From a virus, in IMG/VR virus record IMGVR_UViG_3300028592_000013, positions 1 to 58,170 of that record: 58,170 nucleotides of DNA. The stretch is one strand, 5' to 3'. The notes below the pieces were generated by a model. It did no database searches. It was not told where the DNA came from and saw only the letters and a program-made list of their open reading frames with translations. Positions within the stretch are counted from its first letter, which is position 1; every line of letters starts with the position of its first letter. This document shows positions 48,293 to 56,362 of the stretch, piece after piece. A program made the translations under genes and the position numbers.

Positions 48293-48709
48293 TCACTCCG
48301 CCATCTCACACGCCCGCCGAACGTAGTCCGAGTAGCTGATGCCCCTTGCGGCAGCCTTCGCTCGCCACCGGTCCTGGTCGACCTTGGGCGCGCGAACCGG
48401 GATCATCGGGTGCTTGTGCTCGCCGCTCTCGGAGCGTGAGCCGGACGGCGCCGCCGCTCGCGCGAGCCCTCGCTCGACCAGACGCTGAGCGTACGCGCGG
48501 CGGAAGGCGGCTTCCCACGCGGCGGGCATCGAGACGTCCCACGGCGCCTCAGCGATCGCCTCGGACCAGGAGAGCGGCTCACGACGCGACCGGCGGCGGT
48601 CCGCGGCAGCGCGAGCGAGCGCAGGGAGGAAGCGCCCCGGGTCGTCACTGGCGGCGTCGTTCGCGATCACAGCGGTGGCGGAGGGCCGGGCCTGCTTGCG
48701 GGCGGTCAT
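48293..48709 (-). CDS. Ribbon-helix-helix-like protein, 138 aa
   Basis: Last gene of the minus-strand block. The C-terminal 40 residues ('PMIPVRAPKVDQDRWRAKAA', 'ARGISYSDYVRRACEMAE') match the CopG/Arc ribbon-helix-helix: a short strand then two helices with 'G.S.sdyvRra'. The ~90-residue N-terminus is Ala/Arg-rich and variable. RHH proteins bind DNA as dimers, often as repressors. Start ATG 48709, with a leader resembling those of two other genes in this block (see findings). Confidence 0.6.
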   Translation of the reverse strand: MTARKQARPSATAVIANDAASDDPGRFLPALARAAADRRRSRREPLSWSEAIAEAPWDVSMPAAWEAAFRRAYAQRLVERGLARAAAPSGSRSESGEHKHPMIPVRAPKVDQDRWRAKAAARGISYSDYVRRACEMAE

Positions 48710-48760
48710 CGTTATCTTCCGGGTAGAGAGCGGCCCCGACCGAAGCCGGGGCCAGTTCGA

Positions 48761-49132
48761 TCAGCGCTTCATCTGATCGCGGTTGTGAGCGCCGAGATTC
48801 GAGCGCAGCATCACGCGCGCCTCGCACGGCTGGATTTGCGGCAGTTCGCCGCGCTTGATGATCTCGCGAAGCGCGATGTGGGCCGAGTCCGGGTCCGAGT
48901 AGCTGTGTCCCGGCAGAGGAAAGAATCCGCGCCCCTTGTCCAGTGCGACGATCCACTCCTCTTTCTCGACGAGCAGCTCGCCCTCAGCGACCGGCGCCGC
49001 CTTGCAGGCTGCCGCGTGGTCGGCGTAGCCCGCCGCTCGGGCCATCGCGTCCAGGGCGCCTTGCTCGCTGGCGGCCTCGTACGTGCCGAGGTCCGCGCCG
49101 GAAATCGTGTTCGTGATATGGTAGTGTTTCAT
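48761..49132 (-). CDS. Conserved small phage/bacterial protein, 123 aa
   Basis: '[36 protein letters not shown]' is the start of a family of small proteins seen in phages and bacteria ('ITNt.SG..lGtYeg.te.eAldamardaGy.dy'). Here it is followed by a longer C-terminal part with '[18 protein letters not shown]'. Function unknown. AAGGAGAT precedes the ATG. A GC-rich hairpin lies in the leader. Confidence 0.65.
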   Translation of the reverse strand: MKHYHITNTISGADLGTYEAASEQGALDAMARAAGYADHAAACKAAPVAEGELLVEKEEWIVALDKGRGFFPLPGHSYSDPDSAHIALREIIKRGELPQIQPCEARVMLRSNLGAHNRDQMKR

Positions 49133-49644
49133 GGTCGGAATCTCCTTACTAGGTTCTGATTTGGCCCCCGTCGGTTACCGCCGCGGGGGCCGTTTCGTCT
49201 GCGGCAACGCGCCGTTGACTCCTGATATGTAGCGCACGTGTATAGCCGCGCGCAAGACCCTTGAGACGGTTCTCGGAAGAAAGTCGAAATCGAGCCGGAT
49301 TGATGCTGGATCGTGAGCCGTCGCGGAAAGCACGCAACCCGCGCCCGCGCCGCGCCGACTCCAGCGCATGGGCATGAAGCGGCACTGGGTGATCGAGCCC
49401 CTACCCCACAACCGCCTGCGAGCAGCGCCGGTCGACGTGGCTGGCGAGCTCGTCTGCGTGGGACAGACGGTCGAGGGCGAGAGCTCCGCGGTGCGAGCTT
49501 GGATTCGGGCGAGCGGGCCCCGGCGCTCGCGGAGGCTGGGCAAGCGCCGCCGGCAGTGATACCAGGCCCGCGCTCGGCCGCCGCCGGCACCGTCCCCCCT
49601 GGTCGGCGGCGGCTCGAGCGCTACGTCGAAGCTTGGCCCACTCC
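49133..49644. other. Largest intergenic stretch of the minus block; likely control region
   Basis: No convincing minus-strand gene is present. GGCCCCCG (49163-49170) and CGGGGGCC (49184-49191) form an 8-bp stem in the leader of the 49132 gene. On the plus strand TTGACT (49215-49220) with TGTATA (49239-49244), 18 bases apart, is a fair promoter facing right; 130 bases further an ATG frame (49368-49559) would give a 63-residue basic protein, with no ribosome site. Base composition is less GC-rich between 49215 and 49320. The antisense promoter and small gene are hypotheses. Confidence 0.3.
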
Positions 49645-50310
49645 TCACGGCGGTGATAGGAGCCGCGCCGCCCGGGCCGTGGGAGCTCTCCCGCCCGCCG
49701 CGGCTTCGGGCGTCTCAGGTTCGGCGTAGCGCGGCTCCCACTCGGCGAGTGTCAGGAATACGTTGCCGCCGGCCTCACTGTCGAAGATCCACCAACCGCC
49801 ACACTCGGCGGACAGCCGCCGGAGCTCAGTGCAGTCGAACGTGGTCACGACGCCCATGCCCCACGTGCTCTCCGGCTTGTCCTTCAGGCCCCACAGCGTG
49901 TATTCGCAATCGCTGAGCCAGCCGGCGCAGTAGCATTCCTCGCTGATGTCCGACATCAGGTTGACGAGCAACTTGGCCGCGTCAGCGTTCGAGCCCGCCA
50001 GCTTCGCAGCGTTCGCGGCCTCGCGCTTGCGGTCCTGCTCGTCGTGGGCCGCCACGACGACCTTGGTACGCTCGTCGCGGGCCGCCTGGCATATCGAGCA
50101 CCAGAGCTCAGACACGCCGACCCGAGCGCCACAGTCCCGGCAAGCGCAGCACCATTCGGCGTAGCGGAGGCCCTCCGCGGCAAAGCGGGCAACGTCTTCG
50201 GCGTCGTAGATCACACCGCGCGAGCCGGGGCTTGCCACATGATGGCAGACGCCGCAGGCGTAGGCGTAGACGGTGCCGTCCGGGGAGGTGAGCGGGACAG
50301 GGTTAGCCAT
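49645..50310 (-). CDS. Cys-rich zinc-ribbon protein, 221 aa
   Basis: ATG 50310 has GGAGA 6 bases upstream. Zinc pairs: CGVCHH at ~17-20, CRDC at ~57-60 and CSIC at ~74-77, a rubredoxin-like cluster. The middle is a helix (AHDEQDRKREAANAAKLAGSN) and the C-terminal part is alpha/beta (CTELRRLSAECGGWWIFDSEA). Unassigned; perhaps DNA- or protein-binding. The next gene (on its 5' side) overlaps its start by 8 bases. Confidence 0.55.
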   Translation of the reverse strand: MANPVPLTSPDGTVYAYACGVCHHVASPGSRGVIYDAEDVARFAAEGLRYAEWCCACRDCGARVGVSELWCSICQAARDERTKVVVAAHDEQDRKREAANAAKLAGSNADAAKLLVNLMSDISEECYCAGWLSDCEYTLWGLKDKPESTWGMGVVTTFDCTELRRLSAECGGWWIFDSEAGGNVFLTLAEWEPRYAEPETPEAAAGGRAPTARAARLLSPP

Positions 50311-50599
50311 GGTCGTCTCCAGCGACGCTAGTCGCGTTGGGCAGCGGCGCGTGCACGTAGCCTGGGCTGCACCCGCAGTCGTCACAGATCGGGAAGCCGC
50401 AGCGAAACTGGTGGTCCTCGTCGCAGTCGTGCGTGGATGGCTTGCCGCAGCCAGTGCACGGCTTCGGGCTGGCGTCGGGGGCGAGCGCGCCAGCGGGCGT
50501 GTCGAGAGAAGCCGTGCTGGCCGTGGCGCCGCTACCCTGCTTGCAGGCGCGGCACGGGCGCTCGACTCTGATTCGGACCTGGTAGGCGTCGTCGCTCAT
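50303..50599 (-). CDS. Zinc-finger-like small protein, 98 aa
   Basis: Contains CRAC, CTGC, CDED..C and CDDCGC groups, probably two zinc sites (PCTGCGKPSTHDCDEDHQFRCGFPICDDCGC). N-terminal strand 'YQVRIRVERPC'. The leader 'CTACCTGGATGATGCA' just before ATG is nearly identical to that of the 55835 gene. Function unknown. Confidence 0.55.
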   Translation of the reverse strand: MSDDAYQVRIRVERPCRACKQGSGATASTASLDTPAGALAPDASPKPCTGCGKPSTHDCDEDHQFRCGFPICDDCGCSPGYVHAPLPNATSVAGDDHG

Positions 50600-50620
50600 T
50601 GCATCATCCAGGTAGAGGCG

Positions 50621-51121
50621 TTACGCCGCCGTCTTTCGCGACTGCTCGCGGTTGAGTGCCTTTACGGCGTCCAGGCACCATTGCGGACACCAGATCTGCT
50701 TGGGCTCTTCGGGCGCGACCTTCGCCCGGCGCCGGCTGGGCCGATCCTGCGAACCGCCCCGCGTCGTGTAGGCGTAGACCCACCGGGCAGCCTTCAGGCT
50801 CGCGCCGCTCTCGCTCTCGAGAATGGCCGTGAACACGGTCTCAAAGCCCAGCGCCCGGGCGGTCTGGTCGGCGCGGGCGTAGAGAAAGCTGCACACGTTG
50901 GCCGTGCCATCGGCGCAGAGGCGGTTGACCTCGAGATTGACGAGCTGCGGAATCAGCCGCGCCCGCGGCCGCCCCGCGACCATGACCCCGACGAGCTCGC
51001 CAGCCTTGACCGCGCCCACAATGAACCGGTGGCCGTAGACGCGCCCATGGTGGCGATGGTGCGCCAGAATGAAGGCGTTCGCCTGGTCGCGGGTCAGTGG
51101 GATTGCGGTCAGTTCGGTCAT
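50621..51121 (-). CDS. XF1762-like putative acetyltransferase-fold protein
   Basis: A 166-residue protein matching the XF1762 family by eye: 'AFILAHHRHHGRVYGHRFIVGAV', 'LVGVMVAGRPRARLI', 'VNRLCADGTANVCSFLYARADQTARALGFETVFTAILESESGASLKAARW'. The order (HHRHH, then GRP, then the Arg-Leu-C...N..S.LY helix) resembles a GNAT fold. The family is common in phages and has no known substrate. It may acetylate a host protein or small molecule. Confidence 0.75.
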   Translation of the reverse strand: MTELTAIPLTRDQANAFILAHHRHHGRVYGHRFIVGAVKAGELVGVMVAGRPRARLIPQLVNLEVNRLCADGTANVCSFLYARADQTARALGFETVFTAILESESGASLKAARWVYAYTTRGGSQDRPSRRRAKVAPEEPKQIWCPQWCLDAVKALNREQSRKTAA

Positions 51122-51156
51122 GGTCTTACGCCCGTGGCTCCTGCCTCCAGAGTCGC

Positions 51157-51405
51157 TCAGTACCCTGAGCGGTAATCGGTTTCCTTGTCTGACGGCTTCG
51201 CCCGCCCGGTTGTCTGCTCACGGCCGAGGGCGTACTGCGCCGACTCGAGAGCGTTCCAGCACGTCTGATCCGCTATTCCCTTGAGCGTGTTCTCGTACCG
51301 CTCGAGGCGATCCGCGGCCCTGCGCAGGATGGCGGCTTCCATGTGCAGGCCGTTCCGCTCGACGTGATCGGCTGCGTCTCTCAGGTGTTCTTGGTCGGTT
51401 TTCAT
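51157..51405 (-). CDS. Hypothetical helical protein, 82 aa
   Basis: ATG 51405 follows 'GAGGTAACAGC'. Two helices predominate (DQEHLRDAADHVERNGLHME; AAILRRAADRLERYENTLKG), a pattern seen in small phage proteins. Not recognised. Its leader shares the sequence with the 55584 gene and a longer spacer element with the 55983 gene. Confidence 0.55.
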   Translation of the reverse strand: MKTDQEHLRDAADHVERNGLHMEAAILRRAADRLERYENTLKGIADQTCWNALESAQYALGREQTTGRAKPSDKETDYRSGY

Positions 51406-51431
51406 GCTGTTACCTCTGCCCGCCAATGGGG

Positions 51432-51749
51432 CTAGATCCTGCCTGTGTGCTTCGCGAAGATGCGGCACGGCTCGCAGTGGCTCTGAAGGTAGATGCCGTG
51501 CGAACAGCATTCTCTTTCGGATGCGGCTCCCGTCTCGGTGACCAGAGCTGCGATCTCAACCCTGCAGTCGCCGCAAACGTGAACCGGGCTCCAGCGGAGC
51601 GGGCCACGCGGGGGCAGCAAGAGCCAGCCCAGCGATTCGGCCTCGGCATCGACGGCCTGCGACGCGACCTCGGGGCTAAGGTCGCAGGCCGTCAGCCTGG
51701 CGTTGCAGGTCATACAGAGGACCTGCACGGTGGTTTTGGGCAGGGACAC
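51432..51749 (-). CDS. Cys-rich protein, 105 aa
   Basis: From GTG 51749. Cysteine pairs CMTC, CGDC and CC/C...C (RECCSHGIYLQSHCEPC) could bind two zinc ions. The middle carries 'ASQAVDAEAESLGWLLLPPRGPLRWSPVHVC'. Similar to phage proteins with a 'Cp.C........a...GW.l....' pattern. Function unknown. Confidence 0.5.
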   Translation of the reverse strand: MSLPKTTVQVLCMTCNARLTACDLSPEVASQAVDAEAESLGWLLLPPRGPLRWSPVHVCGDCRVEIAALVTETGAASERECCSHGIYLQSHCEPCRIFAKHTGRI

Positions 51750-51750
51750 C

Positions 51751-51918
51751 CTAGCGCCCCTGGTGGACTACGGTGGACTGGGTACCGAAGCCGTAGGCTC
51801 CGGTGCGCGCCATCTCGGCGGCGATGAGGGCGGTCACCTCGGCCACGTTACGGCCGTTGATGACAGCCGTGCTGCGGCTGCCGTCGTTGAACTTGAGGGT
51901 GATTGTTTTGGTGATCAT
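51751..51918 (-). CDS. Small beta-rich protein, 55 aa
   Basis: ATG 51918, with AGGACGAG upstream in the repeated CAATAGGA-type leader. 'MITKTITLKFNDGSRSTAVI' and 'NGRNVAEVTALIAAEMARTG' give strand-strand-helix. Unassigned. Confidence 0.5.
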   Translation of the reverse strand: MITKTITLKFNDGSRSTAVINGRNVAEVTALIAAEMARTGAYGFGTQSTVVHQGR

Positions 51919-51941
51919 GGGTTCTCGTCCTATTGCCTGAC

Positions 51942-52136
51942 TTAGGTAATGGGGCCAGGCTGCTCGATGCCTCGCGCCAGACGCATGCAATCGACGCCGA
52001 GCTGCAGAACCCTGATTGCTGCGAAATTGTCTTTCAGTCCGAGGACGCCGCGCAACTGTGCCTGCCGCTGCGCGTAGTGCCCTTGATAGAACGCGGCCAT
52101 GCCGAGCGCGTAGACGAAGACACGGTCCCAACTCAT
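51942..52136 (-). CDS. Hypothetical protein, 64 aa
   Basis: ATG 52136 overlaps the stop of the upstream gene (ATGA). The first ~20 residues are moderately hydrophobic (WDRVFVYALGMAAFYQGHYA), then a helix-rich stretch (RVLQLGVDCMRLARGIEQ). Perhaps membrane-peripheral; not recognised. Confidence 0.5.
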   Translation of the reverse strand: MSWDRVFVYALGMAAFYQGHYAQRQAQLRGVLGLKDNFAAIRVLQLGVDCMRLARGIEQPGPIT

Positions 52137-52891
52137 GGCGCAAACGTCCGCTTCACGTGCTCCACGCCCGTCCCCCTCTCCGGGCTGGCCTTGCCGGATC
52201 CGTCGCAGTGGTCGCATTCCTGCGTGTCCTGACCGTGCTCGTTCGGCGTCGACCATTCGACGACGACTTCGCCTGAACCGTCGCAGGCGTCACAGGGAGA
52301 AGAGCCGCCAGAACCGTTCGAGGATTTCGAAGGGTTGGGGGCTCCAGCCACCGCTCGATGGGTGATCGGCAAAGTGGCCTCTGGCGCGCTCGTCGAGCAT
52401 GTTTCCTGCTGGATCGGTTGATCGGCGCCCGATCGACGGCCCGCCGAACTATCCGGAATTTCCGGAGGGTTGGCGGCGCTGGACTCCTGGGGCAGCGCAT
52501 TCGCCTCGTCGCGCAGGGCCCGGAGCTTCTCGAGCACCATCTCGCGGATGTCCCTTCCGACGTACAGGTCGACCACTTCGATCGCCGCATTCACCGCGGC
52601 ACGGTGCGCCAGCGCCTTGGCGTTTGCTCGCGACTCACGGAGCGCCTCCTGGGCTGAGGGGGTGGCGCGGTTCCCAATCTCGCGAATCTCCCGGACCAGC
52701 TCGCGCGCCTCCAGCGCCAGGCGCCGCGCATTGGCACACTGTTGCAGCGCGGTGGCGAGCTGGGCTTCCAGGTCCGCGATGTGCGCCTCTGCCGAGCGGA
52801 CGTGGCTCGCAGCGCGCGTCAGCATGTCGGCCGTTTCTCGATCCACACAGACTCGCGCCAGGTCGCCCAGCGCTTCGGGTATGTTGCTCAT
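52133..52891 (-). CDS. Long-helix protein with two C-terminal CxxCxGxG motifs
   Basis: A 252-residue protein. Residues 20-135 are a long Ala/Glu/Arg helix bundle or coil (EAHIADLEAQLATALQQCAN; LREIREIGNRATPSAQEALR type segments). Residues 136-195 are disordered. Two DnaJ-type motifs close it: C200-x2-C203 (CDACDGSGE) and C226-x2-C229 (CDHCDGSGK), one zinc site. TCTGGAGAAG precedes the ATG. Perhaps a co-chaperone or an adaptor; compare the plus-strand four-motif protein at 10540. Confidence 0.55.
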   Translation of the reverse strand: MSNIPEALGDLARVCVDRETADMLTRAASHVRSAEAHIADLEAQLATALQQCANARRLALEARELVREIREIGNRATPSAQEALRESRANAKALAHRAAVNAAIEVVDLYVGRDIREMVLEKLRALRDEANALPQESSAANPPEIPDSSAGRRSGADQPIQQETCSTSAPEATLPITHRAVAGAPNPSKSSNGSGGSSPCDACDGSGEVVVEWSTPNEHGQDTQECDHCDGSGKASPERGTGVEHVKRTFAP

Positions 52892-53508
52892 GGCTTCTCC
52901 AGTTCGGCGCGGAGATTGGGTTTCAGCGCCGCCCACTGCTGGCGCCATTCTCGCGCGTCATGTTCTGCGCTCGTGTACTTGCCGTGAGCCTCGAGCTGCT
53001 GAGCGTTGTCGTCGGCGTCCTGGAGTAGCTCCAGCACCGGCGCCAGGATGCGCCGCAGCCCCGCTAGCCGGTCGTTGCAAAGGGAGAGCTCGGTCTCGGC
53101 CTGGGTCGCCCGCTCGTGCTCCGCGTTCAGCTCGAGTTCGACCATCTCGACCAGCTCAGGGAGTGTCTTCGGCTCGGCGCCTAGGTCGTGGTCGAGAACC
53201 TGCGCGATGCCGTGCGCGGCCGCGTCGAGCTCGGCGAGGGCTTCGCTCTCCCGCTCGTGGTACAGGTCGAGCAGCGCCATCAGGTTGTGCTCCGGGCCGG
53301 CAGCGTCGTAGTGGAGCTGGAGGGCGTCCCGCTCCGCCGTGAGCCGCTCGACGTCGGCGAGTGCCGCCAGGCGTTGCTCTGACCGTTCGTCGAGTTCGCG
53401 CTTGAAATGGTCCCGCTCGGCAGTGAGCTGGGAGCTGCCCTGGTGGTAGGGCGCGCGGATCGAGCCGGGCTCTGTTTTCTTGCAGAGGTCACACCGTAGC
53501 AATTCCAT
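52888..53508 (-). CDS. Coiled-coil protein with N-terminal zinc pair
   Basis: ATG 53508 is preferred to ATG 53514 because AGGAAGG then lies 7 bases away. About 206 residues: CDLCKK at 7-12, then nearly continuous helix with heptads (SSQLTAERDHFKRELDERSE, QRLAALADVERLTAERDALQ) and further coils (ETELSLCNDRLAGLRRILAP). The stop overlaps the next gene's ATG. Unassigned. Confidence 0.55.
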   Translation of the reverse strand: MELLRCDLCKKTEPGSIRAPYHQGSSQLTAERDHFKRELDERSEQRLAALADVERLTAERDALQLHYDAAGPEHNLMALLDLYHERESEALAELDAAAHGIAQVLDHDLGAEPKTLPELVEMVELELNAEHERATQAETELSLCNDRLAGLRRILAPVLELLQDADDNAQQLEAHGKYTSAEHDAREWRQQWAALKPNLRAELEKP

Positions 53509-53510
53509 GG

Positions 53511-53687
53511 TCATTCCTTCCTATTGGCTACTTCAGGCAGGGTCGTTTGCAGCGGCCGGTACCACCTGCCCCACCGGCTCGTGCGCTCGTTGAACTTGCA
53601 GTAGGCGCCGCAGATGCGGCACCACAGGAGCTCGCCGAAGCCGATGAAGCGGCGGGCGGGCGCCGGGTGCTGGCATTTGTGCTTCAT
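53511..53687 (-). CDS. Zinc-ribbon small protein, 58 aa
   Basis: ATG 53687 overlaps the upstream TGA (ATGA). 'CQHPAPARRFIGFGELLWCR ICGAYCKF' has four cysteines and a His, a plausible zinc site. The C-terminal part is basic and aromatic (RWGRWYRPLQ). Unknown function. Confidence 0.5.
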   Translation of the reverse strand: MKHKCQHPAPARRFIGFGELLWCRICGAYCKFNERTSRWGRWYRPLQTTLPEVANRKE

Positions 53688-53881
53688 GAGTTGTCCGGTG
53701 GCTCTGGCCACCGACCCGGATACAGGACGCGAAACGCCGATACCGACGCGAGCCAGCTCTCATAGCGCTCCGCCAGTCTGCGCAGGCGCGCGCTATTGGT
53801 CTCACGTGCGAGCCTCGTTAGCAGCCACCCCTCCTGCTCGAGGATCAGCGCTGCTTCGGATTCCAGCTCTTCTTTCGTCAT
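53684..53881 (-). CDS. Hypothetical helical protein, 65 aa
   Basis: ATG 53881. The whole protein is two amphipathic helices ('ELESEAALILEQEGWLLTRL', 'RLRRLAERYESWLASVSAFR'), Leu/Glu/Arg-rich. Not recognised; part of the minus-strand operon. Confidence 0.5.
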   Translation of the reverse strand: MTKEELESEAALILEQEGWLLTRLARETNSARLRRLAERYESWLASVSAFRVLYPGRWPEPPDNS

Positions 53882-53918
53882 CTTGGTTCAGCCTCCCTGA
53901 CCCACAGTTGCAGGGGGG

Positions 53919-54110
53919 TTACTTCGTGACCTCTTCGAGCCACGTCAGGATCTGCCGGTTGTAGAACCGGTGCGCGTCCTCGTAGGCGCGTGCTTGCTCG
54001 GGGCTCAGGCACGCGCTGGAGCCACCATGTGACCCGTACTGCGGCGCGCGGTCCGCGTACGCCTTGAGTCGGTTTACGTCAGCGTCCGTCACCATGTAGA
54101 CCTTTGCCAT
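53919..54110 (-). CDS. Hypothetical protein, 63 aa
   Basis: ATG 54110 has GGAAGGGAA upstream. 'KVYMVTDADVNRLKAYADRA' and 'CLSPEQARAYEDAHRFYNRQ' give a strand and two helices. Not recognised. Confidence 0.55.
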   Translation of the reverse strand: MAKVYMVTDADVNRLKAYADRAPQYGSHGGSSACLSPEQARAYEDAHRFYNRQILTWLEEVTK

Positions 54111-54148
54111 CTTCGTTCCCTTCCTGCTGGCCCCCTGCACCAGCGCGG

Positions 54149-55240
54149 TTAGCGCTGGCCAAAGGCCAGCCCTTTCTGTGCCGTCCGCTTCGCGATCAGC
54201 GGCTCGTATCTGCTCTGGAGCTCGATGCCGAACCAGCGGCGGCCGAGCACCTCAGCGACCTGGCCAACGGTGCCCGAGCCGAAGAACGGGTCAAGCACCA
54301 CGCCGCCGAGCGGCGAGCCTGCCAGGATGCACTTCTGAGCGAGCGCCGTGGGGAAGCACGCGAAGTGCGCGCCGTCGTAGGGCTCGCTCGGGATGGTCCA
54401 GACGCTACGAGCGTTGCGGGTGGTCGGCGTCGGTTGCTCGAGCTCGACCGCGCCCTGCCGACTCGCCGGCGTCGTCTTGCGTCGGCGAGTGAAGGCGCGT
54501 GAGGCGTCCTCGTCGGTGGCGGACTCCGGGTGGAGCAGCGGTTCGGCGATTGCAGCGGCGTCGTAGTGGTAGCGCTCCGACTTCGAGAGCAGGAACAAGT
54601 ACTCATGGGCCGACGTCGGCCGGTCGGTGACCGACTCCGGCATCGGGTTCGGTTTGTGCCAGATGATGTCCTTGCGCAGGTACCAGCCGTCGGCCTGCAA
54701 CGCGAACGCGACGCGCCACGGCATGCCGACCATGTCCTTCGGCTTGAGCCCCACGATGGGCATTCGGTTCGGCTGGCTGAGCGGACCGACCCGGTAACTC
54801 TGCTTTCCCTCGTGCCCGGAGCGCTCCGAGGCGCGGCCTGTCTGCGGCTTGCCGCGGCCGTTGCGGGCAGGCTGGCCATGGTCGCGGCGTCGCTCGTCGC
54901 GGTGCCTGGTCGTCTCGCCGCGCCAGCGTGCGCCCTGGACGCCGCCGCCCGGGTTCGTCGACTTGCCGGCGCCGGTCGCGTAGCAGTCCCCCAGGTTGAG
55001 CCAGAGCGTGCCGTCGTCGCGGAGTACTCGGCGCACCTCCCGGAACACGGCGACGAGCTCGGCGACGAACTCCTCCGGTGTCGGCTCCAGACCGATCTGC
55101 TGCTCGTGGCCGTAGTCGCGCAGCCCCCAGTACGGCGGGCTCGTCACGCAGCAATGGAACAGCTCCGCCAGAAACGTGGGCAGCACGGCGCGGCAATCGC
55201 CGATCACGCACTCGTTGTCGCTGCTCAGGGCTCGTTGCAT
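54149..55240 (-). CDS. Beta-class DNA methyltransferase (N4-cytosine or N6-adenine)
   Basis: A 363-residue enzyme. The catalytic motif TSPPYW lies near the N-terminus (33-38) and the SAM-binding DPFFGSGT near the C-terminus (317-324), so the order is the beta class. Further motifs: 'VLRDDGTLWLNLGDCY' and 'HKPNPMPESVTDRPTSAHEY LFLLSKSERY'. SPPY is most usual for N4-cytosine enzymes. It would protect phage DNA from host restriction. No cognate nuclease is adjacent. The target-recognition part (~95-165) is basic. Confidence 0.85.
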   Translation of the reverse strand: MQRALSSDNECVIGDCRAVLPTFLAELFHCCVTSPPYWGLRDYGHEQQIGLEPTPEEFVAELVAVFREVRRVLRDDGTLWLNLGDCYATGAGKSTNPGGGVQGARWRGETTRHRDERRRDHGQPARNGRGKPQTGRASERSGHEGKQSYRVGPLSQPNRMPIVGLKPKDMVGMPWRVAFALQADGWYLRKDIIWHKPNPMPESVTDRPTSAHEYLFLLSKSERYHYDAAAIAEPLLHPESATDEDASRAFTRRRKTTPASRQGAVELEQPTPTTRNARSVWTIPSEPYDGAHFACFPTALAQKCILAGSPLGGVVLDPFFGSGTVGQVAEVLGRRWFGIELQSRYEPLIAKRTAQKGLAFGQR

Positions 55241-55281
55241 CCGTTACTCCACTGGAACTTTTCGCGCGTTACCCACCAGCA

Positions 55282-55566
55282 CTAGGGGCGTGCCTTCGCT
55301 TCCATTTCCTCGCGGGTCGGGTTTCGCACCGCAGGCTCTAGGTTCTTGCGCTCCGCCCCTTCGCCGGGCGTCTCGGGCACGTGACGCAGCAGGGGTTCCA
55401 GCGCCTCGACAGCATGCTCCAGGCCGCCCGCGAACCCGTTGAGCGTGGCGCAGCCCATCGTGCCCTTCTCCATGTGCTCCGCCGCATTGCGGGCGGTGTT
55501 GAGATCCTGGCGCAAGCCGCTGAGCACGAGCCTGATCTCGTCGCGTAGTTGTCGAGCCGTTTTCAT
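55282..55566 (-). CDS. Hypothetical helical protein, 94 aa
   Basis: ATG 55566 follows 'CCCAATAGG' and, further up, AGGAGAC. Helical N-terminus (ARQLRDEIRLVLSGLRQDLN) and mid-segment (GGLEHAVEALEPLLRHVPET). C-terminal part charged. Unassigned. Confidence 0.5.
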   Translation of the reverse strand: MKTARQLRDEIRLVLSGLRQDLNTARNAAEHMEKGTMGCATLNGFAGGLEHAVEALEPLLRHVPETPGEGAERKNLEPAVRNPTREEMEAKARP

Positions 55567-55583
55567 CCTATTGGGTCTCCTGG

Positions 55584-55826
55584 TCAGCGCTTTGCGCAGA
55601 GTTCCCGCTGCGCTTCGTAAGGTGTTGGCTGGGGCCTGCCGAACATCTGCTTGGGCTTCGGCGTGTTCCCCACGTCGCAAGTCACGCGCAGCCGGTAGTC
55701 ACGCACGAGCTCTCGAGCCATGCCGTAGAGCGTGACGCAGCCATCGCACGGCGCGCGCCCGTTGCGGCCGACGGGGTATCGCTGGCCGGTGTATCCTGGG
55801 TGTTTTGGGCAGGCTACCTTGATCAT
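55584..55826 (-). CDS. Small Cys-containing phage protein, 80 aa
   Basis: ATG 55826 with 'GAGGTAACAG' upstream. 'ACPKHPGYTGQRYPVGRNGRAPCDGCVTLYGMARELVRDY' resembles small phage proteins with 'CP.hP.Y...r.Pr.....C..C...y'. A zinc knuckle is likely. Role unknown. Confidence 0.55.
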   Translation of the reverse strand: MIKVACPKHPGYTGQRYPVGRNGRAPCDGCVTLYGMARELVRDYRLRVTCDVGNTPKPKQMFGRPQPTPYEAQRELCAKR

Positions 55827-55834
55827 CTGTTACC

Positions 55835-55978
55835 TCACCGCACCAAAGCGGACCAGCGCGGCCACCAGCCGAAGATCGATCCGTCACGGTTCCGCTTGCC
55901 CAGAAACCACAGCCCGTCCGGACGCACTTCGTACAGGCGACACGTGCGATCGGGGTGGAAGACTTTCACGGTATGCAT
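55835..55978 (-). CDS. Small basic/aromatic protein, 47 aa
   Basis: ATG 55978 has a clear leader almost identical to that of the 50303 gene. The 47-residue product is basic and Trp-rich (MHTVKVFHPDRTCRLYEVRP; GWWPRWSALVR), beta-strand-like. Too short for most gene lists but well supported by leader and spacing to neighbours. Function unknown. Confidence 0.55.
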   Translation of the reverse strand: MHTVKVFHPDRTCRLYEVRPDGLWFLGKRNRDGSIFGWWPRWSALVR

Positions 55979-55982
55979 TGGA

Positions 55983-56336
55983 TCATCCAGGTAGTGGTTT
56001 GCGAAACTCGTCCCATTCCGGGTAGTAGGCGACGCTGAAGTTCCGGCCGGGGTCAGCGGCGTGCAGCCGCTTTCCGAGAATGAGCCCGTGGCGCTTCAGG
56101 AGGGCTTCCGCCGCGTCCACAGTCAACTCGCGCCCGTCGGCCATGATGATCGATCCGGGCACTTTGCCGTGGCCGCAACAACTCCCGATGGTGTGCTCGC
56201 CTACCCTGTTCAGCTCCTCGATCAGCGGCAGGAGACAGCGATCGATCGGCTTGACGTCCCATCGCTGTTCGCCGGTGTGGCTCAGGTGGGCTGGGATCAG
56301 CACGGAAGCGTTTAGGGTCTGGCCGTGTCTGCACAT
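55983..56336 (-). CDS. Conserved phage protein with Cys/His motifs, 117 aa
   Basis: ATG 56336 follows the strong site AGGAGGT. Conserved: 'CRHGQTLNASVLIPAHLSHTG', 'WDVKPIDRCLLPLIEELNRVGEHTIGSCCGHGK', 'IIMADGRELTV'. That is a widespread phage family, probably binding metal through Cys/His. The family has no established function. The upstream segment of the frame is not coding. Confidence 0.7.
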   Translation of the reverse strand: MCRHGQTLNASVLIPAHLSHTGEQRWDVKPIDRCLLPLIEELNRVGEHTIGSCCGHGKVPGSIIMADGRELTVDAAEALLKRHGLILGKRLHAADPGRNFSVAYYPEWDEFRKPLPG

Positions 56337-56362
56337 AACTCTACCTCCTGCCAGCAGCGGGG

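Noticed and set aside
49175-49648. A 157-residue minus-strand frame in the intergenic stretch
   Set aside because: Arg/Pro-rich without motifs or ribosome site; composition is that of random GC-rich DNA.
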